A stretch of DNA of 64,000 nt, taken from positions 180,084 to 244,083 of the forward strand of contig CAWEAZ010000023.1 in NCBI GenBank assembly GCA_963807155.1, written 5' to 3'. Both the position numbers and the translations under genes were made by a program. Position 1 is the stretch's first letter. The number at the start of each line of letters is the position of its first letter. The stretch is from JACCZX01 sp963807155. GTDB lineage: Bacteria > Pseudomonadota > Gammaproteobacteria > Burkholderiales > Burkholderiaceae_F. Of this stretch, positions 17,908-27,682 are shown in pieces. The notes beneath the pieces are model-generated. The model made no database searches. It saw only the letters and a program-made list of their open reading frames with translations, and was not told the origin of the DNA.

Positions 17908-18750
17908 TCAAATCCTGGCACTGAGAACAATGCCGAAAAAGGTGGCGTCAGACGGATCGACGCGCGTTTGGTTGCCATCGCGCAGCTGGTAGCGCAGTGT
18001 GGTGTCGAAGGTCCGGCCGACCTGGGCCTTGACCCCGAATGCGTCGAACGGCTGCCAATGCAGACTTAAAGAGGCACGCCACGAACTTAGCCGCACGATC
18101 GAGTGCCGCTCAAGGGTGGGATCGCGTACGCGCCAGCGGCCGCCATCGGGAGCAACGGCGACTTCCGATTGCAGTCGGGGTGCCCACTTCCAGCGCCATG
18201 ATGATTCCGGGAAACCGAGACGCACTTCGTGTGCGGGCGTCGGCTGCAGAAACAGTTCGAATCCCGGATACAGGCGGAACCGCCCGAAGCGATCATCGGC
18301 GCGCAGATCGACCCGCCACGATTCGCCGAGCCGCTGTTCGATCGCGCCCGCGAAGCGCACGTCATCGGCTTCCAGATCGCTCGGATGTTTAAGCGCGTTC
18401 GACGACACCGCCAACGCTGTCGTCAGCTCGTATCGGCGTCGATCTGTGTCTGCGCGCCACCCGACTCCGAGCTGGTGCACATGGCCGTTACTATCGGCCG
18501 GCACACCTTGTACCGGCGGGAGGTCCAGCACGCGGTAATCATGTCCAGCCCCCCCGCGGTTGTTTTCGCCAAACCGCCGCTGCACCACGAAGTTGGATTG
18601 CGTCGGCCGGTACGATTCCCCGGCAACAGGTTGATCCCGGTTTTGGTTATAGGTCCATTGCACTGACCACACCTTGCCATCGTCCGTGTCCTGCGGGGCG
18701 GCTGCCATCAGGCCCGCGAAACCTACGAGCGCGACTCCCATCATGGTCAC
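17908..18750 (-). CDS. Probable outer-membrane beta-barrel protein
   Basis: An N-terminal signal-like segment (MGVALVGFAGLMAAAP) is followed by alternating polar and hydrophobic strands rich in Trp, Tyr and Arg (VWSVQWTYNQN, SNFVVQRRFGE, HQLGVGWRADTDRRRYEL). The protein ends in FFGIVLSARI, a plausible terminal barrel strand. No named family is recognised. It is convergent with 16668-17855. Confidence 0.5.
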   Translation of the reverse strand: MTMMGVALVGFAGLMAAAPQDTDDGKVWSVQWTYNQNRDQPVAGESYRPTQSNFVVQRRFGENNRGGAGHDYRVLDLPPVQGVPADSNGHVHQLGVGWRADTDRRRYELTTALAVSSNALKHPSDLEADDVRFAGAIEQRLGESWRVDLRADDRFGRFRLYPGFELFLQPTPAHEVRLGFPESSWRWKWAPRLQSEVAVAPDGGRWRVRDPTLERHSIVRLSSWRASLSLHWQPFDAFGVKAQVGRTFDTTLRYQLRDGNQTRVDPSDATFFGIVLSARI

Positions 18751-18931
18751 AGAATAGCTAGCAGCACGTCACCTGCTGAACTGGGACTCCACGGAACTAC
18801 ACATGTCGCGCTGTAGCGCAAACACGGTCCCTAAAATGCTTGACGATTTGCAGTGTAAGGCGAATATTCATGTTACTGCTTGGTCATCACCCGGCAAGTC
18901 CGTCCGCCAAAGTAGCGGGCGAGTTAGCAAC

Positions 18932-19396
18932 ATGTTGTTAGTTCGCGCATCGATGCAAAGATTGGTAGCAATGGCGCTAGTGGCCGCAACAGTGCCATGC
19001 GCGGCGCAATTGCGACTCGATGTGATGCCCGAAGCCACGTTGCTCGTACCGCAGCAGCAAACGTCGGCGGGCGGCACATCATTGCAAGGGGGTTCTGAGT
19101 CGTCGTCGCAGGCGTTCGGCACTGGCTCGTTTTACGGAACAGCGGCGAGCGCTTCGACCTGGCTTGGCTCCGCAATCCGGGTGGAAGCACCGCGTGCGAC
19201 CGCCACAGGCCAGTACACGAAACCCAAGGTTATCTTCGGCCTGCCGTCCGATTCGATGCGCAGCTTCATGAACTCGGTCGGCTTCACCACTGAAAGATGC
19301 ATGCTGCCAACGCTGAAAGCGCGCGCGAAGGTCGGCGCGGGCGGCGACGTCGATGGCGGCACATTTTGGGTTAGCGCACGCTGCACGTTCTACTGA
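18932..19396 (+). CDS. Exported protein of unknown function
   Basis: The start at 18932 gives a signal peptide (MLLVRASMQRLVAMALVAAT, then VPCAAQ); ATG 18953 would give a shorter one. The mature part is Ser/Gly/Ala-rich with SSQAFGTGSFYG and ends with two Cys (ERCML and SARCTFY), which may form a disulfide. The frame extends upstream to 18803, but that part lacks coding character. No family is recognised. Confidence 0.5.
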   Translation: MLLVRASMQRLVAMALVAATVPCAAQLRLDVMPEATLLVPQQQTSAGGTSLQGGSESSSQAFGTGSFYGTAASASTWLGSAIRVEAPRATATGQYTKPKVIFGLPSDSMRSFMNSVGFTTERCMLPTLKARAKVGAGGDVDGGTFWVSARCTFY

Positions 19397-19461
19397 CGTC
19401 GTCCGGTGCACCCACTGCGGGAATGCGACTTGACGCTCGCTAAGCGGCACGCTCTGAAGCG

Positions 19462-20550
19462 TCAGGCGGCTTTGCGTTGCAAACTTGCTGCTAGCAACTC
19501 GCAAACAGCGTCCGTAACCATCGCCGTAGTAGCTTTGCCGCCGAGGTCGCCGGTATGAAGCGCAGGGTTAGCGGTGACCTGCTCGATGGCTTGCATCACG
19601 CGCTTGGCTGCATCGAACTCACCCAAGTGCTCCAGCAACATCACGACCGACCAGAAAGTACCGACTGGATTCGCTAGACCCTTGCCCATGATGTCGAAGG
19701 CCGAGCCGTGAATCGGCTCGAACATCGACGGGTAGCGGCGCTCGGGATCGATGTTGCCAGTGGGAGCGATACCGAGGCTACCGGCCAGCGCCGCCGCCAA
19801 ATCGCTCAGGATGTCGGCGTGCAGATTAGTCGCGACGATCGTGTCGAGTGAAGCAGGGCGGTTGATCATCCGCGCGGTCGACGCATCCACCAGCTCTTTG
19901 TCCCAGGTGACATCGGGGAACTCCTTCGAGATCTGAAGCGCGATCTCATCCCACATCACCATCGCGTGGCGCTGCGCATTGCTCTTGGTGATCACGGTCA
20001 GCAGCTTGCGCGGCCGACTCTGTGCCAGCTTGAAGGCGAAGCGCATGATGCGTTCGACACCCGCGCGCGTCATCATCGACACGTCGGTGGCAGCCTCGAT
20101 CGGGTGGCCCTGGTGCACGCGGCCGCCGACACCCGCGTACTCGCCTTCGGAATTTTCACGCACGATGACCCAGTCGAGATCTTCAGTCTTGCAACGCTTC
20201 AGCGGGCAGTCGATGCCGGGCAGGATCCGCGTCGGGCGCACATTGGCGTACTGGTCGAAGCCTTGGCAGATCTTCAGACGAAGGCCCCACAGCGTGATGT
20301 GATCGGGGACGTGCGGGTCGCCAGCGGACCCGAAAAGGATCGCATCCTTGTCTCGCAGCGCATTCAGGCCATCGTCCGGCATCATGACGCCGTGCTTCCG
20401 ATAGTAGTCGGCGCCCCAGTCGAAGTTCTCAAACTCGAAACGGAAGGCCTTGCTCGATGTGGCGAGCGCTTCCATTAGTTTCTGACCGGCAGGAACAACT
20501 TCCTTGCCGATTCCGTCTCCGGGGATGGTTGCGATGCGATACGTTTTCAT
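19462..20550 (-). CDS. ttuC: Tartrate dehydrogenase / decarboxylating beta-hydroxyacid dehydrogenase
   Basis: The 362-residue protein has the full isocitrate/isopropylmalate dehydrogenase-family layout: IPGDGIGKEV at the N-terminus, VIVRENSEGEYAG, ITKSNAQRH, the metal-binding region VATNLHADILSDLAA, and the NAD-site EPIHGSAFDIMGKGLANP. Residue pattern and length fit tartrate dehydrogenase, which also acts on D-malate. It oxidises or decarboxylates a 2-hydroxy dicarboxylate in the cytoplasm with NAD. It is the last gene of a minus-strand group with the XRE-cupin regulator and a DJ-1 protein. Confidence 0.85.
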   Translation of the reverse strand: MKTYRIATIPGDGIGKEVVPAGQKLMEALATSSKAFRFEFENFDWGADYYRKHGVMMPDDGLNALRDKDAILFGSAGDPHVPDHITLWGLRLKICQGFDQYANVRPTRILPGIDCPLKRCKTEDLDWVIVRENSEGEYAGVGGRVHQGHPIEAATDVSMMTRAGVERIMRFAFKLAQSRPRKLLTVITKSNAQRHAMVMWDEIALQISKEFPDVTWDKELVDASTARMINRPASLDTIVATNLHADILSDLAAALAGSLGIAPTGNIDPERRYPSMFEPIHGSAFDIMGKGLANPVGTFWSVVMLLEHLGEFDAAKRVMQAIEQVTANPALHTGDLGGKATTAMVTDAVCELLAASLQRKAA

Positions 20551-20633
20551 GAGGCGTCACCTCTTAGCCGGAATCAACTGAATTTGCATCGTCGCACGCT
20601 CAAGCGCAATAGGGGTTGCGATGAAGTCATCCG

Positions 20634-21302
20634 TTATTGACGAGACTTTCGGCGGGATCGGAGTGGTGGCTTTGTGTGGGTGCTCTGCGCAGAGTGAATC
20701 ACTACCAGCGCCGTAGCATCGCGCCCCACGCTCCAGCCGCGGTGCGGTATGGCGGCGTCGAAATAAATGCTGTCGCCCTTAACCAGGGCCCAGCGCTCGT
20801 CGCCGACCTGGAAGATCACTTTTCCGCTCAGTATGAAAACGAACTCCTCGCCTCCGTGATCGAAAAACACATGCCGGTCGATCTTCGAAGGAAAGGTGAA
20901 GACGAACGGCTCCATGCGTTTGACGAGCCGATCGTGCGCGAGGCTGACGTAGTCGTAGCCGAAGGCAGTACCGCCGCGCACCACCGGCAGGCGCTCGCTC
21001 TTGCGGACGACGCTCGCACCCTCGCCCTGGTTGAGGATGTCGCCGAAGAAGCTACCGATGCCGGTCCCAAGCGCCTGGGCAATGCGAGAAAGAGTGGCGA
21101 TCGGCGGAAGCTTGCGCGAGTTCTGGATTTTCGAGAGGTAGCTCTTCGTAAGGCCGGTCGCGGCAGCAAGGCGGTCGAGCGTCATGCCGCGGGCGGCGCG
21201 CAGCGCCCTGAGGTGCTCCCCGATCGGTCCGTCGTTCGCTCGCGCGCGGACCGTTCGCGTCACTGCACGATGACCGGCAGGGCGTCTCGGTTTGCTCGCC
21301 AT
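20634..21302 (-). CDS. XRE-family regulator with C-terminal cupin domain
   Basis: From ATG 21302 the protein has 222 residues. After a basic tail, a helix-turn-helix (LRALRAARGMTLDRLAAATG, then LTKSYLSKIQNSRKLP) is followed by a cupin (EPFVFTFPSKIDRHVFFDHGG, EEFVFILSGKVIFQVGDERW, GDSIYFDAAIPHRGWSV). Such regulators sense a small ligand through the cupin and usually repress the adjacent genes, so the tartrate dehydrogenase gene 83 bases downstream is the likely target. Its start overlaps the end of the DJ-1 gene by 43 bases in another frame. Confidence 0.85.
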   Translation of the reverse strand: MASKPRRPAGHRAVTRTVRARANDGPIGEHLRALRAARGMTLDRLAAATGLTKSYLSKIQNSRKLPPIATLSRIAQALGTGIGSFFGDILNQGEGASVVRKSERLPVVRGGTAFGYDYVSLAHDRLVKRMEPFVFTFPSKIDRHVFFDHGGEEFVFILSGKVIFQVGDERWALVKGDSIYFDAAIPHRGWSVGRDATALVVIHSAQSTHTKPPLRSRRKSRQ

Positions 21303-21884
21303 GCGCGCGAGTATTCCATGATGCGCGCCGTCTCGTTCGCGACGTTCTCGCCAAGAAGCCGCGCCAGTAGGTGCAGTGTCGCATCGATGCCGAGTGTGAC
21401 TCCGCCGCCCGTGACGACCCGACCACAGTCGACGAGACTCGCCGACTCCGTCACGTCGATCAGCGGATGGCGCTCGCGCATGATCTGGACGGGGGGCACT
21501 TCGGCACCGGCGATCTCGCGTTTGGTGGTTGCCTTGCAGCCATCCAAGATGCCGGCGGCCGCCAGGATCATGCCGCCGGTGCATACGCCCGCGACCACAC
21601 GCCCCACCGCATAGCGGCGCATGAAGTTGAGGGTCGTCTTCACTGGCACTCTGCGCGACCCAGCCGGGACCCCCTGTAACTATCAACGCGTCGGAGGGCG
21701 GGCAGTCGGTAATGCCGTGGTCGGCGATCACGCGCAGGCCATTTGCCATCTGGACCTCTCCAGCCCGCGGCGCCACGGTGAACATCGAGATTTCAGGTGC
21801 GATGCGGCGCGCCATCGACAGCACGCCGTAGGTTGCGAGGTCCACCGGTTCTACACCGTCGTAAATGAAAACAGCGAAGCGCAT
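21260..21884 (-). CDS. DJ-1/PfpI family protein (frame break)
   Basis: The protein starts at 21884 (MRFAVFIYDGVEPVDLATYG), the usual DJ-1/PfpI start, and keeps DALIVTGGPGW. Near 21650 the frame breaks and the next frame carries the nucleophile elbow VCTGGMILAAAGILDG, then GGGVTLGIDATLHLLARLLG, to the stop at 21260. Cys in CTGG is the catalytic candidate. The family is often linked with amidohydrolase-like or glyoxalase activity, or with AraC regulators. Here it is the first gene of the group with an XRE-cupin regulator and tartrate dehydrogenase. Confidence 0.75.
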
Positions 21885-21958
21885 GTTGACTGACGGTTTC
21901 CCAATAGTCATACTCGGCGGACACCGCATTTTCGCTTGACGGCACGACGGAGGTCAAC

Positions 21959-22402
21959 ATGGCCGCGCAACTTACCCCCGAGCAGATTGAGCAATGGCGG
22001 GAGAAGACGCTCAAGCTCAATCCCACGCCGAACGGCTCCATCTACGTCAAGCCGCAGGACATGGAATGGGCGCCGTCGCAGTTTCCGGGAATCCAAATCA
22101 AAGTGCTCTACAAGAACGACGAGGCGGGCGAGCTGACTTGTCTTCTCAAGTGGCAGCCCGGCGCGCGCCTACCGTTCCATATGCATCCGGAAATCGAGCA
22201 GTCATGGGTGATTGAAGGTTCGTTTTCTGACCACGACGGAATCTGCCGCAAGGGCGAATACGTCTGGCGTCACCCGGGCTCAATGCACGAAACCTATAGC
22301 GAGGAAGGCTGCACCATTCTCGCGATTTATCGCAAGCCGAACATCTTCGCCAAGAGCGCGGGATTCGTGACGGGCGGCAAGGTCGACGAGCCAAAGGCAT
22401 AA
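21959..22402 (+). CDS. Cupin-domain protein
   Basis: The start has GGAGG five bases upstream. Residues 1-50 are polar, and the cupin follows: PGARLPFHMHPEIEQSWVIEGSF, then YVWRHPGSMHETYSEEG. The metal ligands (His, His, Glu, and the second-motif His) are present. The type resembles ChrR-like or small-molecule cupins. It is divergent from the DJ-1 gene and 71 bases before an orphan TRAP receptor gene on the same strand. Confidence 0.75.
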   Translation: MAAQLTPEQIEQWREKTLKLNPTPNGSIYVKPQDMEWAPSQFPGIQIKVLYKNDEAGELTCLLKWQPGARLPFHMHPEIEQSWVIEGSFSDHDGICRKGEYVWRHPGSMHETYSEEGCTILAIYRKPNIFAKSAGFVTGGKVDEPKA

Positions 22403-22473
22403 CGCCGCGACGCCGGGCGTAATGCGAGGTCGCGTGAACACCACGCGGAGCAACCAACGGGAAGGGGACAACG

Positions 22474-23619
22474 ATGAAACGTGACGGCACGGCTGACAGC
22501 AGCATTTCCAAGAAACCGACGCGGCGCCGCTTTATCGCCACCAGCGCCGCAGCGGGCGCGACGGCACTTGGGTTCCCGATGATCGCGCGCTCGCAAACGC
22601 CGATCACATTGCGCTTCCAGAGTACGTGGCCGCTCAAGTTCATCTATCACGAGTGCGCAATGGACTGGTGCAAGAAAGCATCCGACCTGACGGGTGGGCG
22701 GCTGAAGATCGAAATGCTGCCCGCCGGCGCCGTCGTACCGGGGTTGCAGGTGGTGGATGCTGTGAACAAAGGCGTTCTCGACGGCGGCCACGGTATTCCG
22801 GCCTTCTGGTTCGGCAAGCACATCGCCTTCGGTCTCTATGGCGCGGGGCCGGATTTCGGCATGGACGCCAATCAACTGATGGGTTGGGTCGAATACGGCG
22901 GCGGCAAAGAGCTCTTTGCCGAGATTCAACGGGCGGCGCAGCTCAACATCGTGAGCTTTCTCGGCGGGCCGGTTCCATGCGAACCCATGGGTTGGTTCAA
23001 GAAGGAGATCAAGGGCCCTGCGGATTTAAAAGGGCTCAAGTTCCGCACCTCGGGCCTGGCAGTGGATATGTTCTCCGCGTTGGGGATGTCCGCTGTCCAG
23101 ATGGCGCCCGCGGACATCGTGCCCGCCCTCGATCGCGGGCTTCTCGACGGCGCGGAGTTCGCGAGCGCCACCGATGACCGCGTGATGGGATTTCCCGACG
23201 TGGCGAAGTTCTACCTGCAGCAGAGCTATCACATGGCCAACAATTTTTGCGAAGTCATGTTTAACAAGACCAGGCACGACGCTCTGCCGGAGGAAATCAA
23301 GGCCATCCTGAAATACGTTCCTCACGCAGCACACTCGGACATGCTGTGGAAGTCGATGCACCGCATGTCGCAGGACTTCATCGACCTGCAAACGAAGGAC
23401 AAGGTAAAGGTCTACCGGACCCCCAAATCGATTCTGAGTGCGCAGCTCAAAGCCTGGGACGCAGTGATCGCGCGGCACTCCAGCGCGAACCCACTGTTCA
23501 CCAAGGTGATCGACTCGCAGAAGGCGTGGGCGAAGCGCGTGATGTTCTGGCACAACAGCGTGCAAGTGAGCCAGACGGACGCCTATGCGCATTACTTTCC
23601 GAAGGGACCGCTCGCCTGA
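22474..23619 (+). CDS. TRAP transporter substrate-binding protein (DctP family), Tat signal
   Basis: The N-terminus (KPTRRRFIATSAAAGATALG) is a twin-arginine signal. The body is a DctP-type periplasmic receptor of standard length (381 residues) with GGRLKIEMLPAGAVVPGLQ, then EPMGWFKKEIKGPADLKGL, and the carboxylate-binding Arg region LKFRTSGLAVDMFSALG. TRAP receptors deliver organic acids to a membrane pair (DctQ, DctM). Neither membrane gene is in the window, so the partner lies elsewhere. Preceding Shine-Dalgarno AAGGGGA supports the start. Confidence 0.88.
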   Translation: MKRDGTADSSISKKPTRRRFIATSAAAGATALGFPMIARSQTPITLRFQSTWPLKFIYHECAMDWCKKASDLTGGRLKIEMLPAGAVVPGLQVVDAVNKGVLDGGHGIPAFWFGKHIAFGLYGAGPDFGMDANQLMGWVEYGGGKELFAEIQRAAQLNIVSFLGGPVPCEPMGWFKKEIKGPADLKGLKFRTSGLAVDMFSALGMSAVQMAPADIVPALDRGLLDGAEFASATDDRVMGFPDVAKFYLQQSYHMANNFCEVMFNKTRHDALPEEIKAILKYVPHAAHSDMLWKSMHRMSQDFIDLQTKDKVKVYRTPKSILSAQLKAWDAVIARHSSANPLFTKVIDSQKAWAKRVMFWHNSVQVSQTDAYAHYFPKGPLA

Positions 23620-23863
23620 AACTGCGGCTAGAGCCGTCAGGCGCGTGCCGTCTCGGTAGACATTGGCGAGGCATACCCCAGTCCAACGCGAGTGGCGGCG
23701 AGTGAAGCAAGGGATCTGACACTTAGTGCTCGGGGCAGGCTTGGCACGACTTCCGTGCGGAAGCCCCGCTAAAATTCGATCCTGGTTCCCGCTGAAATTA
23801 CACTGCGCGGCTGGAGCGCAAGCCGTTGCCGAATGAAACAGCCGAGTGCAGCATAGTGCGACC

Positions 23864-24939
23864 ATGCCGGCACGTCAGACCCTTCGCTTCTGCACATCAC
23901 CCGACGGCACTCGCATCGCCATTGCGTCGATCGGCTCGGGTCCTCCGCTGGTGCGCGCCGCGCACTGGTTAAGTCACGTCGAATACGACCTGCAGAGCCC
24001 CGTGTGGCGCCCTGGCTGACGGAACTGTCGCGCGACCACTCATACATCCGATACGACCAGCGCGGCTGCGGATTGTCGGACCGCGAGGTGACGGATCTGT
24101 CACTCGACGCATGGGTCAGCGACCTGGAGGCGGTGGTCGACGCGCTTGGCCTGAAGCGATTCCCGTTGTTCGGGATGTCACAAGGCGGCTGCGATCGCGA
24201 TCGCTTATGCGGCACGCCATCCGGAACGAGTGTCGCAGTTGGTTTTTGCGGGCGCCTATGCGCGCGGTGCGACTTCGCCGAGGAGGCAATGAGGTCGAGC
24301 GGCTCGAGGCGCAAACGCTTGGTGAACCTGATTCGAGTCGGTTGGGGCGGAAACCACCCGGGTTCCGGGAAGTATTTTCGTTACCGCTTCATTCCGCGTG
24401 GCACTCCGGAGCAGCTGCAGTGGTGGGGCGACCTCGAACAAGTGACGGCGAGCGCGGACGTTGCAGCGCGCACGCTCGAAGCCTTTCAGCAAATTGACGT
24501 CTCAGAATTAGCCAGGCAATTGTCCGTGCCGACTTTGATCCTGCACTCTCGGCGCGATGCCGCGGTGCCATTCGACGAAGGGCGCCTGCTTGCGGCACTG
24601 ATTCCGGGCGCTCGTTTCGTGCCGCTTGAAAGCGACAACCATGTGTTGCTCGATACCGAAGCAGCCTGGCCGCTGTTTCTTTCCGAAGTGCGTGCGTTTC
24701 TCGAGCTCTCGCCGCAGCAGAATGTCGCCGACATTGCCGAACAGGGCTCGTTGACGACGGCAGAGCGTGAGGTGCTGCAGCTGGTCGCCGAAGGGCTCGA
24801 CAATCGTGCGATCGCAGAGCGCCTGCTGAAGAGCGAGAAGACGGTGCGCAATCAAGTGTCGATTATTTTCGACAAGCTGGGGGTGAGAACGCGCGCCGAA
24901 GCCATTGTCAAAGCACGCAACCCACAGGTTCATCTCTAG
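23864..24939 (+). CDS. LuxR-type regulator with N-terminal alpha/beta hydrolase domain (frame breaks)
   Basis: The family start lies at 23864 (MPARQTLRFCTSPDGTRIAI, then SIGSGPPLVRAAHWLSHVE). It breaks near 24005, continues with LTELSRDHSYIRYDQRGCGLS, and carries the hydrolase elbow GMSQGG. Two or more further breaks lie between about 24190 and 24340 (AIAYAARHPERVSQLVF in another frame). The hydrolase acid and His regions (ILHSRRDAAVPF, ESDNHVLLD) follow, and then a LuxR helix-turn-helix (LTTAEREVLQLVAEGLDNRA, KTVRNQVSIIFDKLGVRTRA). These regulators probably bind a ligand in the hydrolase-like domain. Target unknown. Confidence 0.75.
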
Positions 24940-25110
24940 GCAGCCGGGACACATGTCCCGAATATCGGCGATTCCAAACGCAAACGACCGGCGAAGCGGG
25001 ACAACCGACTCATGCTTCTTTCGTGACGGCAACACACACTTCTGATCTGCAGCGGGCGAAGCAAACCAGCATCGTCATAGCGCAGCAAACAAACTCAGAG
25101 GAGGCCGTCC

Positions 25111-26061
25111 ATGTTGGAGTCAGCAGATTCAGCCGTTAACACACAACGCTATGCCAAGTGCATTGAAGTCTCGAAGCGTATTCGCTGGGATATCGACCGC
25201 GATCTGATACGCGGCAGGGAATTCGATTTCAGCAAGAAGTTCCTGCCCGACGGACTGTCGAAGGTTGACCAGCTGCCGTTCTTGAGCGCGGATCAGAAGC
25301 GCTTTTATTCGCACGTACAGGGCCGTACGTATGCCAACATGTTCGCGCTGGTGGAACGCTTCATCGGTGCCAAGGTCACCGACCTCAGTCGCACTCACGC
25401 GCTTGGGGACCAAGTCGCATTCGAAGCGCTGGTTCGTTTAACCGACGAGGAATTGAAGCACCAGGAGCTTTTTCGGCGCCTCGAACTCAAGGTTGCTCCC
25501 GGCATGCCGCCGGGCTATGTGTTCGTTCCAGAGCCGAATCAAGTCGCAAATGCAGTGCTTGCTGCCTCGACGTGGGCCGTACTGGCATTGACGTGCGACA
25601 TCGAGCTGTTCTCGCAAGCGCACTACCGCAGCAGCATCGAGCCGGACGATGCGCTCGACCCGTTGTGGAAGGACGTGTTTCTGTTCCATTGGCGCGAGGA
25701 ATCGCAGCATGCGATCCTGGACGAACTCGAGTGGCAGCGCGAGGATGCGCGCCTCAACGAACAGCAGCGCGACGTCGCCGTCGACGAACTGATTGGACTC
25801 GTCGGCGCAGTGGACGGCATCGTTCAGATGCAAGCCAAGGCCGACGCTGCCTACTTTGCGCGAACTGCTGGGCGCCAATTCAGTGATCCCGAAGTCGAAG
25901 CGATCCACCGCACGACGCTCGCAGCGTATCGCTGGCAGTACATCACCAGCGGCGTGCAGGACGCGCGCTTCCTCGGGATCCTTATGCCGATGATCACGGC
26001 CGACCAGGGCGCTCGTATCAGTGCGGCGCTTGCGCCCATTGTCGGCAGCAGCATGAACTGA
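25111..26061 (+). CDS. AurF-like diiron oxygenase
   Basis: The 316-residue helical protein has the ferritin-like diiron motifs of the AurF/CmlI class: E82 (VERFI), E114 and H117 in TDEELKHQELF, and H193/E196-E197/H200 in FHWREESQHAILDELEW. Members oxidise arylamines to nitro groups or act on related substrates, with molecular oxygen. The enzyme is cytoplasmic and stands alone; the nearest gene is a convergent transporter. The GAGGAG eleven bases before ATG 25111 supports the start. Confidence 0.75.
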   Translation: MLESADSAVNTQRYAKCIEVSKRIRWDIDRDLIRGREFDFSKKFLPDGLSKVDQLPFLSADQKRFYSHVQGRTYANMFALVERFIGAKVTDLSRTHALGDQVAFEALVRLTDEELKHQELFRRLELKVAPGMPPGYVFVPEPNQVANAVLAASTWAVLALTCDIELFSQAHYRSSIEPDDALDPLWKDVFLFHWREESQHAILDELEWQREDARLNEQQRDVAVDELIGLVGAVDGIVQMQAKADAAYFARTAGRQFSDPEVEAIHRTTLAAYRWQYITSGVQDARFLGILMPMITADQGARISAALAPIVGSSMN

Positions 26062-26068
26062 TAGGTCC

Positions 26069-27608
26069 TCAATCGCGGCGGATCCGAAGACCCGCGGGAA
26101 CGATGCCTTTCTCCAGCAGCTCGAATGCGCCTTGTATCGCCAGCGCGAGCACGGCGACCGGTATCGCTCCCGCCAACAGCATCGTCTGGTCATTCAGCGC
26201 CAGCCCAGTGACGATGCGCTCGCCGAACCCGCCGGCGCCGATGAACGCGGCGATGGTCGCCGTGCCGACATTCACGACGGCCGAGGTCTTGACCCCGGCG
26301 AGCAAGGTGGGCATCGCGAGCGGCAGTTCAATTTTCCACAGGATGGCCGCGGGTCGAAGTCCGAGGGACTTCGCCGCTTCAATCATTTCGCGCGGGATCT
26401 GGGTCAGTCCGACCTGGGTATTGCGCACGATCGGCAGCAGCGCGTACAGCGTGAGCGCAATGAACGCCGGCACTACACCGATGCGTCCGGTCAACGGGAT
26501 GAGAAATGCCAGCAACGCCAGCGACGGGATCGTCTGGATGACTCCGGTCACGCCGAAGACCAGTGGTGCTGTCGGTCGGCGTCGCGCGGCCAGCAGGCCC
26601 AACGGAATGCCGATCACACAACTCGCCGCCAGCGCTGCGAACACGAGTCCGACATGCTCGAGCGCGAGGCGGCCAAGGTCGGGCGCAAACAGACGTTGCC
26701 AAAGCGTCGCCCGCACGGCGGAGTCCGACGCGGGCGACGTGCCGCGCACTTGTGCCGGCCCTGCGCTCAGCCAGGCGGAGGCGATGGCGGCAAAGTCCTT
26801 GCCCTCGAGTTCGGCCGCGGCATTCAGGCGCCGCATCGCCGCGTCGTCGAGCCGACCCTCGAGCTGCGCGAGCGCTGCCCACGCCTTGGGAAACCGCGTC
26901 GGCACGTCCGCGCGATACAGCAGCACGGCGTCGTAGCGCGGGAAGTACCCGACGTCGTCGACGAGCACGGTCAATTTGTACTTGTCGAGTTTGGCGTCAG
27001 TCGTGTAGATGTCGATCACGTCGACCTGGCCGCCGGCGATTGCCTCGTAGGCGAGCCCGTGGTCGAGACCTTTGGGTGGCGCGAAACTCAGCCCGTAGGC
27101 GAGTGCGAGATTCGGCCAACCGTCGGCGCGACCGAGGAACTCCTGCGACAGCCCGAGGCGTAGGTTGGGGTGCTGCTTGAGGTCCGATATGCGCGCGAGG
27201 CCCTTGTCTCGTGCATCGCTGGATCGCACCGCAAGTGCGTAGCTATTGTTGAAGCCCAGCGGCACCGCGACTGCCAGGCCACGCGGCGCCAGACGCGTGT
27301 TCAGTTCCGCCAGCGGCGGCACGTTGGGAAGCTTGAGGATCTCGCGCGCGATCGTGCCGGTGTATTCGGGATAGACATCGATGCTGCGGCTTTCGAGTGC
27401 ATTGAGCAGGATGGCCGTATTGCCCAGCCCGCGCTGGTGCACAGCCGCCGTCGCGCCCGGGCCCTGCGCTGTCTGCGTGATGATCTCGCCGAGGATGTAC
27501 GACTCGGTAAAGCGCTTCGAACCGACTTGCAGCGGAGCCTGTGCCCACGCTGATCGCCACCGACGAAATGCCAAGCAGCAGCGCAAGCAGCTTTTTCGCT
27601 GTAATCAT
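26069..27608 (-). CDS. Glycine betaine/choline-type ABC transporter, receptor-permease fusion (frame break)
   Basis: The true start at 27608 gives a signal peptide (MITAKKLLALLLGISSVAIS). Near 27540 the frame breaks and the receptor follows (KRFTESYILGEIITQ, YPEYTGTIAREILK, VDVIDIYTTDAKL). A permease domain occupies about the last 210 residues with six helices and the ATPase-contact motif EMIEAAKSLGLRP. Fused receptor-permease proteins of the OpuC/OsmF class import quaternary amines. No ATPase gene is adjacent, so the energy subunit must come from elsewhere or be shared. Confidence 0.83.
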
Positions 27609-27682
27609 GGTGACCTATGGACGCGACGACAATTTGCGGCGCGTGAAGCAAGGGAGCTAGCGTGCCACATAGGACTGTTTAA

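Noticed and set aside
20637..21614. Plus-strand open frame of 325 codons opposite the XRE-cupin and DJ-1 genes
   Set aside because: Both minus-strand genes are recognised with their catalytic and DNA-binding motifs. The plus-strand frame has no domain.
26132..27163. Plus-strand open frame of 343 codons opposite the betaine-type transporter
   Set aside because: Arg, Gln and Asp-rich antisense of an intact transporter; no domain and no ribosome binding site.
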